Of a DNA stretch of 64,000 nucleotides, positions 8,566-17,753 are shown piece by piece. Origin of the DNA: Thiodiazotropha sp040507005 (GTDB lineage Bacteria; Pseudomonadota; Gammaproteobacteria; Chromatiales; Chromatiaceae); NCBI GenBank assembly GCA_040507005.1, contig JBEVVS010000032.1, positions 1-64,000 on the forward strand, read 5' to 3'. Position 1 is the first letter of the stretch; the number at the start of each line of letters is the position of its first letter. The notes beneath the pieces are model-generated. The model did no database searches, was not told the origin of the DNA, and worked only from the letters and a program-made list of their open reading frames with translations. The position numbers and the translations under genes were made by a program.

Positions 8566-10485
8566 ATGATCCAGTTTGACCATATTTCACTCAGACGCGG
8601 CAGCAAGTTACTCTTGCAGCAGGTGGACTTTACCCTCTACGGGGGGTGGAAGGTGGGTATCACCGGTGGCAACGGGTGCGGCAAATCGAGCCTGTTCAAT
8701 TTGATCCTCGGAGAATTGCAGGCTGATGAAGGGAATCTCAATCTGCCGCAGAAAATCGAGATCGCTCATGTGGCCCAGGAGACACCGGCCTTGACCCGCT
8801 CCGCCCTCGACTATGTCATGGACGGAGACCGTAGATTGCGTGAAATCGAGGGTCAATTATCCCGGGCCGAAGCGGACGATGATGGTGCAGCGTTGGCCCG
8901 GTTACACGAGGCATTTCACCATATCGATGGTTACAGCGCCAAGGCCAGGGCCGGCGAGCTGCTGCATGGACTGGGTTTTTCACCGCAAGATGAGACACAG
9001 CCAGTCAACCACTTTTCAGGAGGCTGGCGGGTGCGCCTCAATCTTGCACAGGCCTTGATGTGCCGTTCTGACCTATTGCTTCTCGACGAACCAACCAACC
9101 ACCTGGATCTGGATGCCGTGATCTGGCTGGAGTCCTGGTTGGGTCGCTATGGGGGCACCCTGTTGTTGATCTCTCATGATCGCGATTTCCTCGATCAGGT
9201 GACAGACCATATCGTGCACATCGAGCAACAGCAGGCGACTCTCTATGGCAGCAACTACAGTGGCTTTGAGCAAACCCGGGCGGCGCGACTGGCCAATCAA
9301 CAGGCAGCCTACGAAAAACAGCAGCGGGAAATCACCCATATTCGCAGCTATGTGGACAGATTTCGCGCCAAGGCCACCAAGGCGCGTCAGGCCCAGAGCC
9401 GTCTCAAGGCCTTGCAGCGGATGGAGATGATCGCTCCCGCCCATGTGGACTCACCCTTTCACTTCAGATTTGCCGAGCCGGAGAAAAACCCCCATCCGTT
9501 GCTGCAACTGAGTGATCTGGAGATGGGATATGACGGAAAGACCATTCTAAAGGATGTTCAAATCACCCTGGCCCCGGGGGACAGAGTTGGTCTGCTGGGG
9601 CCAAATGGGGCTGGCAAATCGACCCTGATCAAAATACTCGCAGATGAGATACAACCCATCTCTGGGCAGCGCTCACCGGCACAGGAGTTGCGCATCGGCT
9701 ATTTTGCACAACATCAGCTGGAGCAACTGGATCCTGAGGCCACGCCCCTGCTGCACCTGCAAAGAGTGGATCCCCAGGCGAGCGAGCAATACCTGCGCAA
9801 CTATCTTGGCGGATTTGGCTTTCACGACGAGCAGGCGTTGCAGCCGGTGGCGCCGTTTTCCGGTGGTGAGAAGGCGCGCCTGGTGTTGGCAGCACTGGTC
9901 TATCAACGGCCTAATCTGTTGCTCCTGGATGAGCCGACCAACCACCTCGACCTGGAGATGCGCTATGCTGTTGGCCAGGCCTTGCAGGATTTCCAGGGGG
10001 CGATGGTCATCGTCTCCCACGATCGACACCTGCTGCGTATCACCACGGATGAGTTTTGGTTGGTCAACGGCGGTGTGGTTGAGCCCTTCGCGGGTTCCCT
10101 GGATGACTATCCGGCTTGGCTGACCGCGGAGCGTCGCGGCGGGAGTGGTGATTGCACAGATCGGGAGGAGACACAGCGGAATGGACATACCGCTTCTGCC
10201 AAAAAGGATAAAAAACGGCAACAGGCAGAACAGCGAAAACGTCTTGCGCCTTTGCGCCAACAACAGTTGAAATTTGAGCGAGAACTGGAAGAATTACACC
10301 TCAGACAACAGCAGTTGGATGAGCGGCTGGCTGATCCCATGCTCTACGATCCTTCACAAAGAATGGAGTTAAAACAACTGCTTGTTGAAAAGAGTGATCT
10401 TGAGAGAGCGTTGGACGACTGTGAGCACCGTTGGATGAGTGTCAGTGAGCAGCTGGAAGCTGCACAAAACGATGAAACAGTCTAA
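8566..10485 (+). CDS. yheS: ABC-F family ATPase YheS
   Basis: 639 residues, close to E. coli YheS (637). Two ABC ATPase domains have no membrane segments. Walker A motifs GGNGCGKSS (about 35-43) and GPNGAGKST (about 345) are each followed by LLLLDEPTNHLDL (about 170 and 450). A charged linker lies between the domains, and a Gln/Arg/Glu-rich coiled-coil tail covers about 540-630. ABC-F proteins bind the ribosomal E site and ease translation of difficult sequences; this is family knowledge. It starts 28 bp after gspG on the same strand and may share its transcript. The DAVIWLESWL segment after Walker B is the YheS-type variant rather than the EttA type. Confidence 0.92.
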   Translation: MIQFDHISLRRGSKLLLQQVDFTLYGGWKVGITGGNGCGKSSLFNLILGELQADEGNLNLPQKIEIAHVAQETPALTRSALDYVMDGDRRLREIEGQLSRAEADDDGAALARLHEAFHHIDGYSAKARAGELLHGLGFSPQDETQPVNHFSGGWRVRLNLAQALMCRSDLLLLDEPTNHLDLDAVIWLESWLGRYGGTLLLISHDRDFLDQVTDHIVHIEQQQATLYGSNYSGFEQTRAARLANQQAAYEKQQREITHIRSYVDRFRAKATKARQAQSRLKALQRMEMIAPAHVDSPFHFRFAEPEKNPHPLLQLSDLEMGYDGKTILKDVQITLAPGDRVGLLGPNGAGKSTLIKILADEIQPISGQRSPAQELRIGYFAQHQLEQLDPEATPLLHLQRVDPQASEQYLRNYLGGFGFHDEQALQPVAPFSGGEKARLVLAALVYQRPNLLLLDEPTNHLDLEMRYAVGQALQDFQGAMVIVSHDRHLLRITTDEFWLVNGGVVEPFAGSLDDYPAWLTAERRGGSGDCTDREETQRNGHTASAKKDKKRQQAEQRKRLAPLRQQQLKFERELEELHLRQQQLDERLADPMLYDPSQRMELKQLLVEKSDLERALDDCEHRWMSVSEQLEAAQNDETV

Positions 10486-10627
10486 AGTGTCACCACAAGG
10501 AGAGGACTATTTGCCTCGACAGTGTGCCCAGCAGGTAGAAGTGGCTGGCTGTGCTTTGCTATCAAATGATTAGTGCATTGGATTGTTTGATTGCATGGAT
10601 TAGGACATGCACATATTTTGAGTACAG

Positions 10628-10903
10628 ATGATGAATATTTATGTAGGAAATTTGCCCTGGACAGTTAAGGATGATGAGTTACGTCAGCTCTTTACAGAGT
10701 TTGGAGATGTCTCCAGCGCTAATGTCATCATGGATAAATTTTCAGGGCGGTCGAGAGGTTTCGGGTTTGTTGAGATGCCTGACTCAACCGCTGCAGAGAA
10801 TGCAATCAAGGCACTGAATGAAAAGGAGCATGGCGGGCGCGCCCTCCGGGTCAACGAGGCGAAGCCTCGGGAAGAACGCCCTCCACGTCGAACTAGACAC
10901 TGA
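10628..10903 (+). CDS. Small RRM-type RNA-binding protein
   Basis: 91 residues, a single RNA recognition motif. RNP2 is IYVGNL (4-9) and RNP1 is RGFGFVEM (43-50), including the aromatic residues that stack on RNA bases. A short basic tail rich in Arg and Pro ends the protein. Bacterial proteins of this type are often cold- or stress-linked. Two ATG codons overlap the start (10628 and 10631). The gene has its own 142 bp upstream region, so it is probably transcribed separately from yheS. No RNA target can be inferred from the sequence. Confidence 0.93.
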   Translation: MMNIYVGNLPWTVKDDELRQLFTEFGDVSSANVIMDKFSGRSRGFGFVEMPDSTAAENAIKALNEKEHGGRALRVNEAKPREERPPRRTRH

Positions 10904-10995
10904 TTTGAATATACCGGGATTGCTTGCACGGCAACTCCCGTTTTACGCTAACAATATGAATGCCTGTAGCCACGGGACGGGGACCTATTCGCGAT

Positions 10996-11466
10996 ATGAA
11001 AGGCTTCTTAGCACTACTTTTTCTGATTGCCCTGGCATTCCTGATCTGGCCCTACACTGCGGTTTATCGCCTGGATAAGGCCCTGCAAGCTGATGATCAG
11101 CAGGCCCTCAGCGAATTAATCGATCTGACTGCTGTGAGAGATCAGATCAAGCGCAAACTCAATAAGAATGTAGAAAGCAGCATCGGCGATGTCTCCAATA
11201 GTTTCATCGACTGGCTGCAAGGTGGCATCCAACGCATGGGGGCTGATGCGGTGGAGCGGATGGTCGATATCCAGTGGGTTGTCTCCCAGCTGCGGTCTCA
11301 CAATCACAAACCGGATCAGGGGGGCTTTCTGGAACGAATGACCTATGCCTTTTTTGATGGACCGGACAGGCTGCTGCTGCGCATCGGTGATTGGGATGAC
11401 AACCCTGTGCATGCCCACCTCAGCCTGCAGGGTGTGCAGTGGCGCATCACCGCCGTTTATAACTGA
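10996..11466 (+). CDS. DUF2939-like membrane-anchored protein of unknown function
   Basis: 156 residues from ATG 10996; an upstream ATG at 10960 would add 12 residues but places a non-signal-like stretch before the helix. The N-terminus (MKGFLALLFLIALAFLIWPY) is a signal anchor. An amphipathic region of about 130 residues follows, with the motif YRLDKALQADDQQALSELID. That motif matches DUF2939 proteins, in which 'the lower the residue count, the fewer iterations' of LxxAlxxxDxxaLxxliD appear. The function of the family is not established. It lies 92 bp after the RRM gene on the same strand. Confidence 0.68.
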   Translation: MKGFLALLFLIALAFLIWPYTAVYRLDKALQADDQQALSELIDLTAVRDQIKRKLNKNVESSIGDVSNSFIDWLQGGIQRMGADAVERMVDIQWVVSQLRSHNHKPDQGGFLERMTYAFFDGPDRLLLRIGDWDDNPVHAHLSLQGVQWRITAVYN

Positions 11467-11714
11467 TTTCATTGCTGGTATCGCTTGCCCAGTTGGTCAG
11501 GCAAGAAAAATTCAATAATAACAACTGGTTATTCAAGTTTATCCTGCTCGTGACCGAGCTCCGCTGGGGCGCTTGGTTAGGTGAAAGAGAATTAAAGAAT
11601 TACGCCAAACAGCCGCTCAATCATTCTGAGGTTCAACAATATCGAGTCTGTGAACCTACGTTGACATAAAAGTGCGCCCCCAAGGTTGCGCAGGATGATA
11701 GAGAGAATCGAATC

Positions 11715-12518
11715 ATGGCCGAAATCAGTTTTAACCGTAAACTCTTTGATGTCTGTCCTACTGGTATGCTGGCTATTGACAGTGAAGTCTGTATTCGATG
11801 GATGAATCCCGCATTGGAAGCGATGCTCGATCTGTCCGGTGATGAACTCATCGGAAAAGACAAGAATACACTGCCGGCGAGCCTTCACGCCCTGTTTGAC
11901 GAAACCGATATGCTGCATCTGTCACTCAACGGTGATGGTGAGCGTTGGTTGCAACGGGAAGTGCGAGATGTGGTGGACGGTAAGAATACCCAACTACGAT
12001 TGCACTTTTATCACGATATTAGTCAGCTGGTATTGGCTCAACGTGAGAGTGATATGCTACGCAGGCAAGTTGAGGATCTCACTATTACGGATGAGTTGAC
12101 TGGCATGGCAAATCGTCGTGCCACGATTCAGGCAATCGGTGCGCAGGTGACCCGCAGCAGGCGTTACGGTAATTTGCTTACCCTGGGTGCCATGCGCTTG
12201 AGCCATCCCGACCAAGCAGGAGATCCACTGCCGGAAACTTCCATCCTGGTTATGACCCAGTATCTGCGTGAACGTCTGCGTTGGGCCGATGTCATTGGAC
12301 GCTATGAAGACCAACTGTTTCTCCTTGTGATGCCGGAAACCAGCATAGAGGATGGCAAAAAACTGTTGCAGCAGATCGTCAACGAGTGTCGTGGCGGCGC
12401 TCTGCAGGATCTCGGGGATAATCCAGTTCCCGAATTGCAGTTTGGTGTTTCACAATGGTCTAAAGGTGATGACGCACAACGTCTGATTGCTCGGGTTATC
12501 GAGTCGATCGAAGCCTAG
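11715..12518 (+). CDS. PAS domain protein with degenerate GGDEF domain
   Basis: 267 residues and no membrane segment. A PAS-like sensor (about 1-105) is joined through a short helix (LAQRESDMLRRQVEDL) to a GGDEF-type domain. The domain begins with the normal DELTGMANRR motif (126-135). The catalytic signature is lost: GRYEDQLF (195-202) replaces GRYGGDEF, so EDQLF stands where GGDEF should be. Diguanylate cyclase activity is therefore unlikely, and the protein may instead sense a ligand or dimerise with a partner. It lies 149 bp before the adenylate cyclase on the same strand. ATG 11715 is preceded by only a weak purine stretch. Confidence 0.85.
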   Translation: MAEISFNRKLFDVCPTGMLAIDSEVCIRWMNPALEAMLDLSGDELIGKDKNTLPASLHALFDETDMLHLSLNGDGERWLQREVRDVVDGKNTQLRLHFYHDISQLVLAQRESDMLRRQVEDLTITDELTGMANRRATIQAIGAQVTRSRRYGNLLTLGAMRLSHPDQAGDPLPETSILVMTQYLRERLRWADVIGRYEDQLFLLVMPETSIEDGKKLLQQIVNECRGGALQDLGDNPVPELQFGVSQWSKGDDAQRLIARVIESIEA

Positions 12519-12667
12519 GCAGCGTGCAGAATCCAGGGTGTCTGTTTCGCCCGCCGCCTCTCTGGTTAGCGAGATCACAAACCAGGCCTTAGGCTGAATT
12601 TCATGACACCCATGTGCAGAGTCGGCAGCGACACTCTCCTGTCGGTTCAATATCGGTAGTGAGTTAG

Positions 12668-15487
12668 ATGCCCGAATTGCAACCTATTACCTTCGAAGAG
12701 GGTATTACCAGAAAGGAGCTGAATGCAGTTCGACAGCGCTTTACGCGCTTGCATCGTGAGCGTCTGCGTCGAATCCTGGTTGAGTTGCGCAAGAGTCAGC
12801 AGGAGTTCTTGCATCTCCTGCCGCTTCTGTTTCATATCAATCATCCCATGTTACCTGGTTTCGTCACAAGCGAGACTCCCATTGGCATATCTGATTACAG
12901 CCCATCCAGGAAGGCCCTGGAAGTGGCAAACAAGTTGAGTCGCAGTTTCGAGTACAAGAAACGCGCGCAGCGTGTCTACCGTATCCACGGTCTCTATTTG
13001 ATGGGTAGCACGGGGACCATAGGGCAGTCATCCGGCAGCGATTTTGATCTGTGGCTCTGTTTCGACTCAGCTATGAGCCAGAAGCAGCGCCAGCAGCTGC
13101 AACAGAAAGCGACTCAGATAGAGAAAAGTGCAGCGGAGCTGGAACTGGAACTGCATATCTTTCTCATCGATCCGGTACGTTTCCGGCAGGGTGAGAAATC
13201 CAAATTGTCCAGGGAGAGCACCGGTACAACCCAGCACAACCTGCTATTGGAGGAGTTCTATCGCAGCGCAGTGCTGCTTGCCGGACGCTATCCTCTTTGG
13301 TGGCTGGTACCGCCTGAAAAAGAGGATGATTATCAGGAATTTGCCGACTATCTGCTCACCAATCGTTTTGTCAAGGCGGTGGAGGTTATCGACCTGGGCG
13401 GGCTTGATCATGTTCAGGCCGGGGAGTTCTTCGGCGCGGCCCTGTGGCAGTTGTACAAGGGTATAGACTCACCCTACAAGTCGATTTTGAAGATCTTTCT
13501 CATGGAGGCCTATAGCCGCCATTACCCCTCGCCCCAGTGGTTGGCGCAACAGGCGAAGCGGGCCATCTATGAGGGTGAGAAGGATATCGACAAACTGGAT
13601 TCCTATATTCTGCTCTATCAACAGGTGGAGACCTATCTGCTACAGAACGAAGACCCGGATCGGCTGGAACTTGCCCGTCGCTGCTTCTACTTCAAGGTTG
13701 GTGAACGGCTGAGCAGAACAAGGAAACATGAGAACTGGCGCTTACGATCCATGTTGGAGCTGACCCGCCAGTGGGGCTGGGGACAGACCCAGCTACAGAT
13801 GATGGATACCCGATCGGACTGGAAGATCGACCGGGTTATCAAGGAGCGCAATGCCCTGGTCGGAGTGTTGACTCGCAGCTATAGGCTGCTGACCGATTTT
13901 GCCCGCCGCTATGCCAAGGAGAGTCATATCGATCCCCACGAACTCAACTTACTGGGGAGAAAGCTCTATACCGCTCTCGACCACCGGCCGGGCAAGATCG
14001 ATCATATCAATCCTGGCATCTCGAAAAATCTCGCCGAGGAACAGCTTTCACTCCACCATCGGGCGGCAAAGGACGGAGAGCCGGCCTGGATGTTATATCG
14101 AGGTAAACTGGAGGCAGAAGAGGTCATAGAGCATCGGCCCATAAAGATCTCTAAAAACCTCATCGAGATCCTGTTGTGGAGTCATGTCAATCAAGTGTGG
14201 GGAAGGGGCACGCTTATTACCTTCAATTCAGGTGAGACGCTGCTGCAACGAGATGAGCTGTTCTCTCTGCAGCGCAGTGTAAGTCGTCTTTTTCCCCAAT
14301 ACATGCCACCTTCAGCGGGTATGACTGTCCTTGCCAAGCCGGCGACGATCATCATGAGTGCGCTGTTCATCAATATCGGTGTCGATCCAATGGAGCATCT
14401 CACCAAGGAGGGGAAACAACTAACCAGTGAGCGTCACGATCCCCTTAGTTTTGCCTCGTCCCGTACCAATCTGGTGTTGAATTTAGAGAAGATTCACCAG
14501 ACCAGTTGGGGAGAGTTGCAGGTGTCACGCCACGAAGGTGCGGAGGGGTTGATGGATGTGCTCTGCTATATCCTGAATCTGCAACCGGAGCGGGAATTGG
14601 CGCCTTTGCGGATATATGCTTACAGCTATTCGGGTGTGCGAGGCAGTCAGATCGCATTGAGGGTTACCGAATTGTTTAGCCATGTGGTGCAACGTTTCCG
14701 TGATGATGAATTTGATAATGGCCGCTATGTGTTTCGCATGGGTAAGGCATTTTTCATCGTTCAGAAACAGGCGGAGCAGGGTTTTGTCTGGCAGAGCCTG
14801 GAGTCATTCGAGAGCCTGATCGATGAGTTGGAACAACCGCAACAGTTCTACCGCTCCCTTGAATTCGATCCTGAGATACTTGCAAACAGCCCCTATCCTG
14901 TGATGTTCAAGTTGAATAAACCGGATGTCATACAACTCTTTTTCACGCTCGGCAAAAGTCACGCAGAAATCTTTGTGCTCGATGAGCAGGGGGCGCTATT
15001 TCAGCAGTCCATTGCCGTGGATAGTCCGCGCTTTCTGATGCGCCAGCAGCGCCGTTTCCTCAACAGCTTGCAGCAGCTGAGAAATCTGGTTCTTGATTCA
15101 CCGAGTGATCTGCTGCTCGAGCCGGAGTTCTTTCAGCTTTCGGTTGACAAAGGTGGCCAATATTATGCCGAGCGGCGGCGGGTGCCGCTGTTGGACAATG
15201 ATGACTATCTGGAGTTAACCATGATCGGTGATTCCGGTTTGACCAGAAGAGAGCCCGTGTCCCTGATCTGCGGCGATAAGGAGTTTACCCGTCTTGAATA
15301 TGGCGATGAGCTTTATGCTGCAATTGTGCAGTATATCCACGGTATCCGTCACAGCGACGAGGGATATCCCATCTATCTGACATCTATCCGTTTGAGCGGT
15401 ACGAAACCTATCCAGAGACTCTCCACGGTTGATTTGTTGAACATGAAGAAACACGTGGAGAGACGTCTGAATTCGGAAGCGATGTAG
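12668..15487 (+). CDS. cyaA: Class I adenylate cyclase
   Basis: 939 residues, somewhat longer than the 848 of E. coli CyaA. The N-terminal catalytic half has the class I nucleotidyltransferase site: LMGSTGTIGQSSGSDFDLWL (about 110-130), with GS and DxD-type residues for metal and ATP binding. The C-terminal half is the regulatory region, which in enterics responds to the glucose PTS. No HPr kinase or PTS gene is near, so the control signal here may differ. Class I cyclases are confined mainly to Gammaproteobacteria. The product, cAMP, would act through a CRP protein encoded elsewhere. The gene ends 24 bp before a convergent FKBP gene. Confidence 0.95.
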   Translation: MPELQPITFEEGITRKELNAVRQRFTRLHRERLRRILVELRKSQQEFLHLLPLLFHINHPMLPGFVTSETPIGISDYSPSRKALEVANKLSRSFEYKKRAQRVYRIHGLYLMGSTGTIGQSSGSDFDLWLCFDSAMSQKQRQQLQQKATQIEKSAAELELELHIFLIDPVRFRQGEKSKLSRESTGTTQHNLLLEEFYRSAVLLAGRYPLWWLVPPEKEDDYQEFADYLLTNRFVKAVEVIDLGGLDHVQAGEFFGAALWQLYKGIDSPYKSILKIFLMEAYSRHYPSPQWLAQQAKRAIYEGEKDIDKLDSYILLYQQVETYLLQNEDPDRLELARRCFYFKVGERLSRTRKHENWRLRSMLELTRQWGWGQTQLQMMDTRSDWKIDRVIKERNALVGVLTRSYRLLTDFARRYAKESHIDPHELNLLGRKLYTALDHRPGKIDHINPGISKNLAEEQLSLHHRAAKDGEPAWMLYRGKLEAEEVIEHRPIKISKNLIEILLWSHVNQVWGRGTLITFNSGETLLQRDELFSLQRSVSRLFPQYMPPSAGMTVLAKPATIIMSALFINIGVDPMEHLTKEGKQLTSERHDPLSFASSRTNLVLNLEKIHQTSWGELQVSRHEGAEGLMDVLCYILNLQPERELAPLRIYAYSYSGVRGSQIALRVTELFSHVVQRFRDDEFDNGRYVFRMGKAFFIVQKQAEQGFVWQSLESFESLIDELEQPQQFYRSLEFDPEILANSPYPVMFKLNKPDVIQLFFTLGKSHAEIFVLDEQGALFQQSIAVDSPRFLMRQQRRFLNSLQQLRNLVLDSPSDLLLEPEFFQLSVDKGGQYYAERRRVPLLDNDDYLELTMIGDSGLTRREPVSLICGDKEFTRLEYGDELYAAIVQYIHGIRHSDEGYPIYLTSIRLSGTKPIQRLSTVDLLNMKKHVERRLNSEAM

Positions 15488-15511
15488 CTCAAAGGTTGCT
15501 GCACCGTTCAG

Positions 15512-16210
15512 TCATGGCTTTTTGCTGACAGCTTTCCCGGCGATTTTGATTAGCTCGAGTTCAAAGATAAGCGTCTCGTTGGGGCCGATTTTCTTCCCCG
15601 CCCCTCTTTCCCCATATCCCAGTTCAGGGGGGATGACGATTCTCCATTTCGCGCCGGGCTTCATCAGCAGCAGGGCCTCACTAAAGCCGGGGACAACCCT
15701 GTCGACGTTGAAGGTTGCGGTTTTGCCTCGTTGAACTGAGCTATCGAAGACCGCTCCGTCGATGAGTGTTCCGTGGTAGTGTACTTCTACACTGTCGCCG
15801 CTTTGCGGTGATGCACCCTTACCAGGCGTCAGCACTTCATACTGCAGCCCGCTTTTCTGGGTAACCACATTTTTGCGCTTGCCGTTTTGTACAAGATAGG
15901 CGGCGCCCTTGGCTTTGTTGTCCGCAGCAGCCTGCGCAAGTTGCGCATCCATTTTTGTATAGTGCTTTTTCATGGCGGCGCGCATTTGCAGTGTATCGAG
16001 CTTCAACGGTTTATTGTGCAGGGAGTCTTCAACGGCTTGGAGGAAGACCGCCATGTCAAGCTCACCGGTTTTCTGGGCGCGCAGCATCTTGCCGATCTGG
16101 ACACCGACGGTATAGCTGTAATGCTGTTTTTCAGAAGTGAGTTCAGTGGCGAAGATTGGCAGTGAATAGAAAAGCGTTGCGATAAACACTATAATGCTTA
16201 AACGTCTCAT
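15512..16210 (-). CDS. FKBP-type peptidyl-prolyl isomerase, FkpA/Mip-like
   Basis: 232 residues. A signal peptide (about 1-21, ending IFATE) targets the periplasm. An alpha-helical dimerisation region (YTVGVQIGKMLRAQK onward, about 30-120) precedes a C-terminal FKBP domain (about 122-226) with VEVHYHGTLIDGAVFDSS, VVPGFSEAL, IPPELGYGERGAG and ETLIFELELI. These are the standard FKBP active-site segments. FkpA and Mip proteins act as periplasmic chaperones and proline isomerases. On the minus strand upstream a perfect TTGACA lies at 16260-16265, but no good -10 is in register. Convergent with cyaA. Confidence 0.93.
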   Translation of the reverse strand: MRRLSIIVFIATLFYSLPIFATELTSEKQHYSYTVGVQIGKMLRAQKTGELDMAVFLQAVEDSLHNKPLKLDTLQMRAAMKKHYTKMDAQLAQAAADNKAKGAAYLVQNGKRKNVVTQKSGLQYEVLTPGKGASPQSGDSVEVHYHGTLIDGAVFDSSVQRGKTATFNVDRVVPGFSEALLLMKPGAKWRIVIPPELGYGERGAGKKIGPNETLIFELELIKIAGKAVSKKP

Positions 16211-16325
16211 CGTTACAAGTATTCCTGTTTGTTGAGCTAGGTAAGTTTGTATTGTCTCTTGTCAAGGCAAGGGTTCTGATCTGTATCGGCGCATGAAGTT
16301 CAAATTCCCTTCCTCTATTGTTTAT

Positions 16326-17324
16326 TTATTCTTCATCTACTGACGCTGCTACAGTATCCGCGGACCGCTCGCTTATGGGCTGGCTGGAGCCACCCGAGGT
16401 TGAGAGTGTATCGGATACAATATAGGAAGGTCTTCTTTTTACTTCACGATATATCTCGCCTATATACTCTCCGATCAATCCCAGGCTGAAGAGAATCATG
16501 CTGCCGATGCCCAGAATCAGGAGTATCACAGTGGGGAATCCCTCCTCCGCATATCCCATCCACTTGTACCACAGGGTTTGGATAGTCAACACCAGACTGA
16601 AGATCAGTCCTGCTACCCCAAGCCAGGTCACGAGTCGCAGAGGCAGGGAGGAAAAGCTGATGATGGTGGTTCTGGCAAGTTCCAATAAATTGCGCAAACT
16701 CCAGCCGCTCTCCCCCGTCTCTCTATCGGGCGGTTCGAATTCTATTGCCACGGAGTCGAATCCCATCCAGGCCGTCAAGCCACGGAAGTAGCGGTTTGTT
16801 TCCGGTAGATTGATATATTGTTCCATAACATGCCGGTCGAGTAACTTGAAGTCGCTCGCACCCTGCATGTCAAGTCCACTGGATAGCCTGAAGATACGAT
16901 AATATAGACTCGCCCCGATACGTTTCAGGAAAGACTCATGTTGGCGTGTCCGCTTTACCGCCTCGACGATGGGAGTTTTCCCCATCTCCCAGAGTTCCAA
17001 CATCTTGGGTATCAGCTCGGGAGGGTGTTGTAGATCAGCGTCGAGTACGATTGCGGCACTGCCTCCCGCCTTGCGCAGTCCGGCGAGGATGGCAGCCTCT
17101 TTGCCGAAGTTTCGACTCAAACGCAGGGCCGTCACCTCAAGCCATGGCCGATCTATAGCGGTGAATTCTGAAATCAATCGCCAGGAGTCGTCTGAGGATC
17201 CGTCATCGATCATCACCAGTTCGAATTGATAGCTGGATTGTCCCAGCGCTGCCGTGATCGACTGCCAGAATCGCTCGAGCCCCGCCTGCTCATTACGGAT
17301 TGGAACAATCAGTGAGATAAGCAT
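16326..17324 (-). CDS. GtrB-like polyprenyl-phosphate glycosyltransferase (GT2)
   Basis: 332 residues. A cytosolic GT2 domain (about 1-230) carries VPIRNEQAGLERFW, a DDGSSDDSW motif and the metal-binding DADLQHPPE (about 94-102). Two C-terminal membrane helices follow (about 232-258 and 266-295). This is the GtrB/DPM1-like layout: a sugar is moved from a nucleotide donor to undecaprenyl phosphate on the inner face of the membrane. The start lies 12 bp after the GtrA-like stop, and both are downstream of a large GT-C-like protein. Together they form a three-component Gtr-type module. The polar C-terminal tail of about 35 residues is not typical. Confidence 0.9.
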   Translation of the reverse strand: MLISLIVPIRNEQAGLERFWQSITAALGQSSYQFELVMIDDGSSDDSWRLISEFTAIDRPWLEVTALRLSRNFGKEAAILAGLRKAGGSAAIVLDADLQHPPELIPKMLELWEMGKTPIVEAVKRTRQHESFLKRIGASLYYRIFRLSSGLDMQGASDFKLLDRHVMEQYINLPETNRYFRGLTAWMGFDSVAIEFEPPDRETGESGWSLRNLLELARTTIISFSSLPLRLVTWLGVAGLIFSLVLTIQTLWYKWMGYAEEGFPTVILLILGIGSMILFSLGLIGEYIGEIYREVKRRPSYIVSDTLSTSGGSSQPISERSADTVAASVDEE

Positions 17325-17336
17325 GCTCTCTCCTGC

Positions 17337-17753
17337 TTATGATAGAAAAATCAGCCGTTTCATTGTCATATAGTTGATACCGACCAGGATAATTTCGGTG
17401 ACCAGTTTCGCCGCAACCGGCTCGAATCCCAGTATGTCAATAAACAGAATAATACAACCTATGCTCAGCAGATATGAAAAAACCCAGAGTAACAGATAGC
17501 CAAGAAACTGTTTACCTATTACATGCCGAGCAAAGTTTTTGTTTTTATATACAAAAACCTTGTGGCCCGCAAAAGCGACCAGCGCCCCGCTGACCCTTGC
17601 AGCGGTTTGTGCCCAGACGATGCCGACGATCGAGTGGCATAGAACAAATACCGCGAAATCGATTATCCAGGCAGTGATCCCTACCATTAAATAGCGCGAA
17701 AACTGCAGTGATACAGCCTTTTCCATGAGATTTCGGAATGAGAATGATGTCAT
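17337..17753 (-). CDS. GtrA-like four-helix membrane protein
   Basis: 138 residues from ATG 17753, which overlaps the stop codon of the upstream gene in a TGATG arrangement, so translation is probably coupled. A longer frame reaches 17843 but would lie inside that gene. Four membrane helices are visible. The FSRYLMVGITAWIIDFAVF start and the central KVFVYKN..R segment are typical of GtrA/DPMS3. GtrA proteins are thought to flip the undecaprenyl-phosphate sugar made by GtrB to the periplasmic face. Middle gene of the minus-strand trio 19543-16326. Confidence 0.88.
   Translation of the reverse strand: MTSFSFRNLMEKAVSLQFSRYLMVGITAWIIDFAVFVLCHSIVGIVWAQTAARVSGALVAFAGHKVFVYKNKNFARHVIGKQFLGYLLLWVFSYLLSIGCIILFIDILGFEPVAAKLVTEIILVGINYMTMKRLIFLS

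Noticed and set aside
11472..11669. 65-codon frame between the DUF2939-like and PAS genes
   Set aside because: Weak start, no recognisable family and no conserved pattern; more likely intergenic.
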